Shown in pieces: positions 1-4,283 of a stretch of DNA of 6,227 nt. The position numbers were made by a program, and so were the translations under genes. The notes below the pieces were generated by a model. That model was not told where the DNA came from. It did no database searches and was given only the letters and a program-made list of their open reading frames with translations. Source of the DNA: Sulfurovum sp. (GTDB lineage: Bacteria; Campylobacterota; Campylobacteria; Campylobacterales; Sulfurovaceae); contig WGDG01000036.1 of NCBI GenBank assembly GCA_015493425.1, forward strand, positions 1 through 6,227. Direction: 5' to 3'. The stretch's first letter is position 1. Each line of letters starts with the position of its first letter.

Positions 1-1105
1 CCCATTCAGTTCCGTAATCAGCACTTCCTCTGTCTGCAGAGAAGTCATGGTAAACAACTTTTGCAAGACCAAACCAGTCAGCTTTGTATCCGAGCATACC
101 GTTTACATCAACAAGTCCGTTTGCTGGTGTGGAAAGGAACATATCTGCCCACCCATTGTGTCCGTGAAGTGTTGCAAGTGGTGTTTGGAAAGATCCATTA
201 CCATTGTCTCCTGCACCAAGGACTTCATACTGTGCACCGGCAAGGAAACCACTGATGTTTGCAGTAGCCTGAATGTTATAGTAGTCTGCATCTGCACTAC
301 CTGTACCATTTGTTGGATCAGCCTGATGCGCATATTCAGCACGGTAAGAAACATTTGCACCACCTATACCGACTTTACCGGTAGCAGCGATTCCGTAAGT
401 ATCTGCAAAATCTTCAATAAGATAATCATAAGCTGTTAGAGTCAGCTCAGGCATAAAGGTATATGCTGCGTGTAGAAGCACAGTGTTTGTGTCAAAGTCA
501 CTTCCGACAGCTTTTACTGTATCGCTGTCAAAAATTGTATTAACTCTCCAAACGTAAGCAGCCATCAGGCTCAGGTTCTCAATAGAATTGTTGATGATCG
601 CTGCCGCATCATAAGTCTGTGGCATTTGTCTCCAGTTGACAGTACCTACGAAACGCTGGTTGTCAAGATTGACTGCCTGACGACCGACACGGATAAGGGT
701 ATCACTAAATTTATAATCGAGATATGCCTGTGTGATTCTTGTCTGATCAGGATCAGCAACTACTTCATAGAGACCTGCATTGCTGTCAGAAGCAGAGAGA
801 CTGTCAAAGTCGCCACTTCCCATCACATTGGTACCTTCCAAGTAAATAGAAAGACCATCAATTTGCATGAAGTCCGCACCAATACCAAGTGTCAGTCTGT
901 TGGTGTAAGCATCTGCTTTGTCTTTACCGTTACTGTCAACATCAACATACTCATATCTTGGTCTGATCTCACCTTTTGCATAGATGTTGTTGAAGATCAG
1001 GAACTCTGATGCTGCTGGAGCTTCCTCCTGTACTACCGGGGCAATATCCCCACCCGCCATCAGCATTGCTGAAGCTGCTACTGAAAGTAAAAGCGTCTTT
1101 TTCAT
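1..1105 (-). CDS. Outer-membrane porin, alginate-export/Opr-like family (3' end outside window)
   Basis: The minus-strand frame starts at ATG 1105 and stays open to the window edge, giving 368 codons with no stop. The C-terminal part is therefore missing because of the window, not because of a break. The start is fixed by an AGGAG ribosome site at 1113-1117, seven bases upstream. Residues 1 to about 17 are a signal peptide (MKK, then a hydrophobic run LLLSVAASAMLMA), followed by an acidic/proline linker (PVVQEEAPAA). The mature part alternates short amphipathic strands with turns, as expected of an outer-membrane beta-barrel. Two stretches match what I know of Campylobacterota porins related to the alginate-export family: GRQ at 141-143 leading to RFVG at 151-154 and WRQ at 158-160, and HGHNGWADMFLSTPANGL at 314-331. 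It probably forms a general diffusion channel for small solutes; the substrate cannot be read from the sequence. It is transcribed alone from its own strong promoter. Confidence 0.92.
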   Translation of the reverse strand, partial: MKKTLLLSVAASAMLMAGGDIAPVVQEEAPAASEFLIFNNIYAKGEIRPRYEYVDVDSNGKDKADAYTNRLTLGIGADFMQIDGLSIYLEGTNVMGSGDFDSLSASDSNAGLYEVVADPDQTRITQAYLDYKFSDTLIRVGRQAVNLDNQRFVGTVNWRQMPQTYDAAAIINNSIENLSLMAAYVWRVNTIFDSDTVKAVGSDFDTNTVLLHAAYTFMPELTLTAYDYLIEDFADTYGIAATGKVGIGGANVSYRAEYAHQADPTNGTGSADADYYNIQATANISGFLAGAQYEVLGAGDNGNGSFQTPLATLHGHNGWADMFLSTPANGLVDVNGMLGYKADWFGLAKVVYHDFSADRGSADYGTEW

Positions 1106-1112
1106 GTTAATT

Positions 1113-1117
1113 CTCCT
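1113..1117 (-). promoter_or_regulatory. Ribosome binding site of the porin gene
   Basis: On the minus strand this reads AGGAG, seven bases before ATG 1105. It is a strong Shine-Dalgarno site and supports the chosen start, which also directly precedes a signal peptide. Confidence 0.85.
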
Positions 1118-1139
1118 ATTTTTGAATGGTTATGAGAGA

Positions 1140-1169
1140 ATCATATCAGAAAAAATAACGGTATGTCAA
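1140..1169 (-). promoter_or_regulatory. Sigma70 promoter of the porin gene
   Basis: On the minus strand a perfect TTGACA -35 box (1164-1169) is followed after 18 bases by TATGAT (1140-1145). The -10 is preceded by TGA, so it also has the extended -10 TGn motif. Transcription should begin near 1133, leaving a leader of about 27 bases that contains AGGAG. The promoter is close to consensus, as expected for an abundant porin. The one-base-long spacer leaves room for activation by a bound regulator. Confidence 0.8.
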
Positions 1170-1202
1170 TAAAAATAAACAAAAAGTTAATAAATCGTTA
1201 AT

Positions 1203-1224
1203 AATCTTGATACATATCAAGATT
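1203..1224. promoter_or_regulatory. FNR/CRP-type operator palindrome upstream of the porin promoter
   Basis: The arms AATCTTGATA (1203-1212) and TATCAAGATT (1215-1224) are perfect reverse complements around a 2-base centre. Inside is TTGAT-ACAT-ATCAA (1207-1220), an exact match to the classical FNR consensus TTGAT-N4-ATCAA. Its centre (1213.5) lies about 80 bases upstream of the predicted porin start, on the face used by class I CRP/FNR activators. Which regulator binds it is inferred. No other promoter is obvious nearby, and the only neighbour on the other side, the tRNA gene, is transcribed towards it. Confidence 0.65.
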
Positions 1225-1471
1225 TTGGCTTTAATTTAAAGAAAAATTCAGGGAAACAACCGTATTTGGGGCTATATCGGTTTTTATGTTCGATCACCGA
1301 GTTGGTCAGAAAAGGGTATCGTATTAGCCAAATACCAATGAGTTGGTTAATAAAGAGAAGGTATCTTACCCGATGTCATAGATAAATATAGATATATTCG
1401 AAACGTGACATATAGATAGATTGGGTCTGAATATCATGTGATAAGAAGTTTATAGTTTGAATATTGTAAAG
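1225..1471. other. Unexplained non-coding stretch between tRNA-Phe and the porin operator
   Basis: With the regulatory part, 1106-1471 forms a 366-base gap without a protein gene. I see no convincing coding frame on either strand: the longest ATG frames I followed on the plus strand end after 13-15 codons. There is no GC-rich hairpin with a T-run that could end the tRNA transcript. It holds AT-rich low-complexity sequence (ATAGAT-like runs at about 1379-1429), a small hairpin (ACCAA/TTGGT, 1334-1347), and two loose copies of a GAGTTGGT...GGTATC pattern (1299-1320 and 1340-1365). A small RNA or decayed sequence is possible but not shown. Confidence 0.5.
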
Positions 1472-1547
1472 TGGTGGCGCCGGACGGAATCGAACCGCCG
1501 ACACATGGATTTTCAATCCATTGCTCTACCAACTGAGCTACGGAGCC
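1472..1547 (-). tRNA. tRNA-Phe (anticodon GAA), CCA encoded
   Basis: The minus strand folds as a complete 76-nt tRNA. The acceptor 5' strand is GGCTCCG (1541-1547), then a D arm with AGTTGGT, an anticodon stem ATGGA/TCCAT with loop TTGAAAA (anticodon GAA at 1512-1514), a 5-base variable loop GTGTC, and a T arm GGCGG-TTCGATT-CCGTC. The acceptor 3' strand is CGGCGCC (1476-1482), then discriminator A and encoded CCA (1472-1474). It decodes UUC/UUU. All stems are intact except for a U4-C69 mismatch in the acceptor stem (bases 1544 and 1479). It lies 85 bases downstream of murD on the same strand and probably has its own promoter. Confidence 0.96.
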
Positions 1548-1570
1548 ACTGTTGTTGTGAAGTGGATGAA

Positions 1571-1576
1571 ATTATA
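1571..1576 (-). promoter_or_regulatory. Probable -10 box for tRNA-Phe
   Basis: The minus strand has a perfect TATAAT here, placing the transcript start about 17 bases before the tRNA. No good -35 hexamer lies 16-18 bases upstream (the sequence there is only AT-rich), which is common in Campylobacterota promoters. Read-through from murD is the alternative. Confidence 0.4.
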
Positions 1577-1608
1577 GCTATGTAACCTTAAAGAATATTT
1601 AGAAATTA

Positions 1609-1632
1609 AGCATTTTTTGCATTTTTTAATGC
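1609..1632 (-). other. Weak AT-rich hairpin just after murD
   Basis: Directly after the murD stop, GCATT (1619-1623) and AATGC (1628-1632) form a short stem with a 4-base loop, and a second GCATTTTTT copy starts at 1610. On the transcribed strand the bases after the hairpin are A-rich, not T-rich, so this is not a canonical rho-independent terminator. It could slow polymerase or protect the mRNA end, but the evidence is thin. Confidence 0.25.
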
Positions 1633-2925
1633 TCAAAGCGCGTTTACAAGATCAATAAACGTTTCACCTCGGTGTTTGTAGGAGTTGAACTGATCGAAAC
1701 TTGCTGCAGCCGGAGAGAGCAGTGCGACGCTTTTTAGGGTGTGTACTTTGTCTGTCATCGAGACAGCATTGTCAAGGGTATCGGCCTCTTTGAGGTCGAT
1801 GTTGAATTTTTCAGAAAGCGTTTTGAGCTTTTGGCTGTTGGCACCGATGCTGTAGAGGGTGATGTCCATTTGTGCAATAAGCTTAAAAAGGGGGGTAAGG
1901 TCAACCCCTTTGTCATCACCGCCAATAATGAGATGGATGTGACGGTCGGCATATCCTTTGACGGCCTGTACAGCTGCATCGAGGTTGGTAGCTTTGGAGT
2001 CATTGACCCAAAGACGCCCTTTGGCATCGGTGAACTCCTCCTGGCGGTGGGCGTCGCGCTTGAAGCGGTTGAGCAAGTCGTAGTCGGTTTCGTCAAAGAG
2101 TACTTTGGTGATGGCAAGAGAGAGGAGGGCATCCTGCAAAAAGGCACCGCGGTAGTTGAGCCTTGAGGCATCGAGACTGAAGTAGTCACAGAGCAAGTCA
2201 TTACTGTCGTACTCTACGACAAAAGCATCAGTCTCTGGCAGGTTCAGTCCTTTGGGAACCAGTGCCAGTTCTCCCTCACTCATTGTTTTGAGAGGACGCA
2301 GTTTGTCTGCTTCGTACGCTTCGGGCGTTCCGTGCCAGTCGAGGTGATCGGGTGTGATAGGTAGCAGCAGGTAGATGTTGGGCGAAGCATAACGGGTGTG
2401 GTGAAGGGTAAAGGAACTGGTCTCCAGTACCCAGATATTTGCCGCAGGATCAAGTTCCGCCAGAGGTGTGCCGATGTTACCGCCGCTAACCGCACCACGT
2501 TTTTCAAGGAGATGGGTAAGCATCTGTGTCGTGGTGGTTTTGCCGTTGGTACCGGAGATCCAAACCGTGAACGGTTTGGAGCGTTGAGCGTTGAGCGTTG
2601 AGCGTTCAGGGGGAAGAAAATAGTCATACTCACTTATGAGGTGTTTTGCTTTTTGAATGAGAGGGTGTTTTGGAGGAAGGCTTGGGGTGGTGACCTCCAG
2701 TGTACTTTTTTCGGGGTCGAACATAGAGGACGGGTAGATGCGGTTACCCATCTCGTCTGTGTAGGGTACATTGCAGTTATCGTCAAAAAAGGTGCAGCCA
2801 CCACCGAGTTTTTTGGCAATGGCTTTGGTGGTGAGACCGTAACCGAATAAAGCAAGACCTTGCTTTGTTCGTGAAGAGTTATGGTATGCATTGCTTTGCA
2901 ATGCTTTTGTTGATGGGGTATTCAT
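1633..2925 (-). CDS. murD: UDP-N-acetylmuramoyl-L-alanine--D-glutamate ligase
   Basis: This cytoplasmic enzyme adds D-glutamate to UDP-MurNAc-L-Ala using ATP, the second amino-acid step of peptidoglycan precursor synthesis. With ATG 2925 it has 430 residues, within the family range. An in-frame GTG at 2964 would add 13 residues and I consider it less likely. Visible motifs are: N-terminal UDP-binding GYG (28-30), ATP P-loop SGTNGKTTTT (124-133), ETSSF (168-172), TPDHLDWH (191-198), a likely carbamylated Lys208, HR (293-294), NDSKATN (308-314), GGDDKG (335-340), and the C-terminal SPAAASFDQF (404-413). Two oddities stand out. About 23 residues precede the usual first strand (LALFGYG). Residues 107-116 (ERSTLNAQRS), just before the ATP domain, are encoded by heptanucleotide tandem repeats. 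The SPG-like motif before LPP reads TPS (80-82). It lies 98 bases downstream of mraY, probably in the same operon. Confidence 0.97.
   Translation of the reverse strand: MNTPSTKALQSNAYHNSSRTKQGLALFGYGLTTKAIAKKLGGGCTFFDDNCNVPYTDEMGNRIYPSSMFDPEKSTLEVTTPSLPPKHPLIQKAKHLISEYDYFLPPERSTLNAQRSKPFTVWISGTNGKTTTTQMLTHLLEKRGAVSGGNIGTPLAELDPAANIWVLETSSFTLHHTRYASPNIYLLLPITPDHLDWHGTPEAYEADKLRPLKTMSEGELALVPKGLNLPETDAFVVEYDSNDLLCDYFSLDASRLNYRGAFLQDALLSLAITKVLFDETDYDLLNRFKRDAHRQEEFTDAKGRLWVNDSKATNLDAAVQAVKGYADRHIHLIIGGDDKGVDLTPLFKLIAQMDITLYSIGANSQKLKTLSEKFNIDLKEADTLDNAVSMTDKVHTLKSVALLSPAAASFDQFNSYKHRGETFIDLVNAL
2559..2580. repeat. Perfect palindrome inside murD, next to the heptad array
   Basis: The arms TCCAAACCGT (2559-2568) and ACGGTTTGGA (2571-2580) are perfect reverse complements separated by GA. 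The palindrome encodes MurD SKPFTVW at the entry to the ATP-binding domain, and its right edge touches the first heptad at 2581. The sequence is certain; any function is unknown. Confidence 0.85.
2581..2608 (+). repeat. Heptanucleotide tandem array A (4 units) inside murD
   Basis: On the plus strand there are three identical GCGTTGA units followed by GCGTTCA, each exactly 7 bases. Read on the murD strand the unit is TCAACGC and encodes the peptide (R)STLNAQ(R). Because 7 is not a multiple of 3, gain or loss of one or two units would shift the murD frame; three units would keep it. A related array in opposite orientation lies at 2990-3017. Confidence 0.95.
2888..2904. repeat. Short hairpin in the murD N-terminal extension
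   Basis: GCATTGC (2888-2894) and GCAATGC (2898-2904) are perfect 7-base inverted copies around TTT. In the mRNA this hairpin lies about 20 bases after the murD ATG, in the poorly conserved extension. It might affect ribosome loading; that is inference. Confidence 0.55.
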
Positions 2926-2989
2926 TGTCTGCTCTTTGATAGTATGTTTTTGTGATTTTAGCACAATGTTGGTTGTGAGTTGAAATCTC

Positions 2990-3017
2990 TCAGCACTCAG
3001 CGCTCAACACTCAGTGC
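2990..3017 (-). repeat. Heptanucleotide tandem array B (4 units) between mraY and murD
   Basis: The plus strand reads TCAGCAC, TCAGCGC, TCAACAC, TCAGTGC: four degenerate 7-base units filling half of the 59 bases between the mraY stop and the upstream GTG of the murD frame. On the minus strand the units are GYRYTGA, the same family as array A (GCGTTGA) but inverted relative to it. In the mraY-murD transcript the two arrays are largely complementary. The same strand can also form a local stem (AGCACT/AGTGCT). Confidence 0.9.
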
Positions 3018-3023
3018 TTCATA

Positions 3024-4082
3024 TTATCGAAACTTAAAGCTGATAAGTGCCAGGATATTGGCGATGAAGGCGATCATCCAGAAGCGGACGATGATCTTGT
3101 TTTCCGGCCAGCCTTTGAGTTCAAAGTGATGGTGGATAGGTGCCATGAGAAAGACCCGTTTTCCCCGAAGTTTGAAACTTCCTACCTGCATGATGACGGA
3201 AATGGTTTCGATGACAAAAATAAAGCCGATGAGGATAAGCAGCACTTCGCTTTTTCCGAGGATAGCAAGATAAGCGAGAAAACCGCCTATGGCAAGGCTG
3301 CCGGTATCGCCCATGAAGATTTCGGCAGGGTAGGCGTTGTACCATAAAAAGCCCATCAGCCCACCGCCAAGAGCGGCTGCAAGAATCATGACCTCTCCCA
3401 CACCTTTGATATTGGGAATGAGCAGGTAGCTTGAGAAAATAGCATGTCCGGTAATGTAAACAATAATCCCCAGTGTAAAGAGTGCAATGATGCTCGGTAC
3501 TGTGGCCAGTCCGTCCAGTCCGTCGGTAAGGTTGACAGCATTGGTCGTTGCAAGGAAAATGATGACCCAGAAGAAGATTGCAAAAAAGCCCATGTCAAAG
3601 AGCGGTTTTTTGTAAAAAGGGATGTAAAACTCTGTTGGAAAACCTGTATAGATGAGCAGTCCTGTTACTGCTGCGGCAATGACGGCAAGCAGTGCCATTT
3701 TCCCTTTGGGGCTAAGCCCCTCAAGATTGTCTCCGGAGAGGATCTTGCCGAGGTCATCTTTCATCCCTACGGCACCGAAGCCCACAAGAGTGATGATGCC
3801 GCCCCAGATGTAGGGGTTGGCAAGGTTGACTGTCAGCAGTGCGGCAAGGAGAGTACCTGTTAAAAAGACAGCGCCGCCCATAGTAGCTGTTTTGCTTTTG
3901 CCCTCGTGTGCCTTGACGAATTTGCTGATAGGCTGATTGGCCTCTTTGGATGCTGCCCAGCGGATGTATTTCGGCATTGCGATCAGGGTGAAAATAAAAG
4001 CGATCATAAAAGCAAAGCCGGCACGTACGGTGATGTAGCCAAAAAGGTTGATATCGAAAAGTTGTGAGATGGTATAGAGCAT
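3024..4082 (-). CDS. mraY: Phospho-N-acetylmuramoyl-pentapeptide-transferase
   Basis: This integral inner-membrane enzyme transfers phospho-MurNAc-pentapeptide from UDP to undecaprenyl phosphate, making lipid I, the first membrane step of peptidoglycan synthesis. The 352 residues match the usual length and include about ten hydrophobic membrane segments, from residues 20-36 to the C-terminal one at 332-348. The signature elements are all present: the aspartate pair DD at 109-110 (KDDLGK), NLTDGLDGLA at 184-193, FMGDTGSLAIGG at 256-267 with the catalytic Asp259, and APIHHHFELKGWPE at 314-327. The start ATG 4082 gives the expected short periplasmic N-terminus; its ribosome site is weak (GAAAG). 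It is the first gene of the mraY-murD unit and is divergent from gpmI, so its promoter must lie in 4083-4283. The enzyme is essential in bacteria that have a wall. Confidence 0.98.
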   Translation of the reverse strand: MLYTISQLFDINLFGYITVRAGFAFMIAFIFTLIAMPKYIRWAASKEANQPISKFVKAHEGKSKTATMGGAVFLTGTLLAALLTVNLANPYIWGGIITLVGFGAVGMKDDLGKILSGDNLEGLSPKGKMALLAVIAAAVTGLLIYTGFPTEFYIPFYKKPLFDMGFFAIFFWVIIFLATTNAVNLTDGLDGLATVPSIIALFTLGIIVYITGHAIFSSYLLIPNIKGVGEVMILAAALGGGLMGFLWYNAYPAEIFMGDTGSLAIGGFLAYLAILGKSEVLLILIGFIFVIETISVIMQVGSFKLRGKRVFLMAPIHHHFELKGWPENKIIVRFWMIAFIANILALISFKFR

Positions 4083-4122
4083 AACAGTCTTTCATGATAA
4101 AGATTTAGGTGTACAAAAGCTT

Positions 4123-4128
4123 ATTTTA
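4123..4128 (-). promoter_or_regulatory. Candidate -10 box for the mraY-murD operon
   Basis: The minus strand reads TAAAAT about 40 bases before the mraY ATG. No good -35 lies at the right distance. A promoter must exist here because gpmI is divergent, but the exact box is a guess. Confidence 0.3.
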
Positions 4129-4129
4129 C

Positions 4130-4135
4130 TATGAT
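4130..4135 (+). promoter_or_regulatory. Candidate -10 box for gpmI
   Basis: The plus strand has TATGAT (5 of 6 matches to consensus), predicting a start near 4142 and a leader of about 140 bases containing the inverted-repeat element. The -35 is weak. This box overlaps the candidate mraY promoter region, so the divergent promoters would be back to back. Confidence 0.35.
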
Positions 4136-4164
4136 TTCAATAAAAAACAGCGCAGTGCCTGTAC

Positions 4165-4254
4165 GGTACTTTTTTGTCCAGTGCCCGGACATCGCCAACG
4201 GCAAGTTCCGTGGCAGGTTTGGATGCGTCTTGAGTGCACTGGACAAAAAGGTAC
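4165..4254. repeat. Inverted-repeat element (MITE-like or structured leader) before gpmI
   Basis: The arms GTACTTTTTTGTCCAGTGC (4166-4184) and GCACTGGACAAAAAGGTAC (4236-4254) pair over 19 bases with one G-T wobble, enclosing 51 bases. Read as DNA, the 14-base inverted ends (TTTTTGTCCAGTGC and its complement) are flanked by direct copies of GGTAC (4165-4169 and 4250-4254), like a small insertion of about 80 bases with a 5-base target duplication. GTAC is itself a palindrome, so this is ambiguous. Read as RNA, the interior can add a stem GACATC/GATgcGTC (4188-4193 with 4222-4229) and a hairpin GCC(A)ACGG/CCGTGGC (4194-4214). It lies in the probable gpmI leader and ends before the ribosome site. 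No transposase is nearby. Confidence 0.75.
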
Positions 4255-4270
4255 TATGGCACGTTGTGAG

Positions 4271-4280
4271 GGAAGAAGAG
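4271..4280 (+). promoter_or_regulatory. Purine-rich ribosome binding region of gpmI
   Basis: GGAAGAAGAG lies just before ATG 4284. The frame is open without a stop back to 4131, but family members begin directly with the TLLIITDG strand, so the ATG after this purine tract is the start. Confidence 0.6.
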
Positions 4281-4283
4281 AGT

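Noticed and set aside
1299..1347. GAGTTGGT copies as D-arm remnants of degraded tRNA genes
   Set aside because: Only eight bases match, and no acceptor, anticodon or T arm follows at the right spacing.
1287..1380. Tiny plus-strand ORFs of 13-15 codons beginning at about 1287 and 1338
   Set aside because: No ribosome sites, no recognisable peptide, and such lengths occur by chance.
1374..1421. ATGTCA (1374-1379) and TGACAT (1416-1421) as an operator pair
   Set aside because: Six-base arms 36 bases apart in AT-rich sequence are expected by chance.
1472..1495. tRNA-Phe 3' end as an attachment site of an integrated element
   Set aside because: No second copy of the tRNA 3' end, integrase or cargo gene is seen in the window.
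2581..3017. Heptad arrays as a CRISPR or other spaced repeat array
   Set aside because: Units are 7 bases, directly tandem without spacers, and no cas genes are present.
4131..4283. A longer GpmI with 51 extra N-terminal residues from an in-frame upstream ATG
   Set aside because: GpmI proteins begin right at the TLLIITDG strand, and ATG 4284 has a purine-rich ribosome region. The extra frame only translates the inverted repeat and shows no signal or domain.
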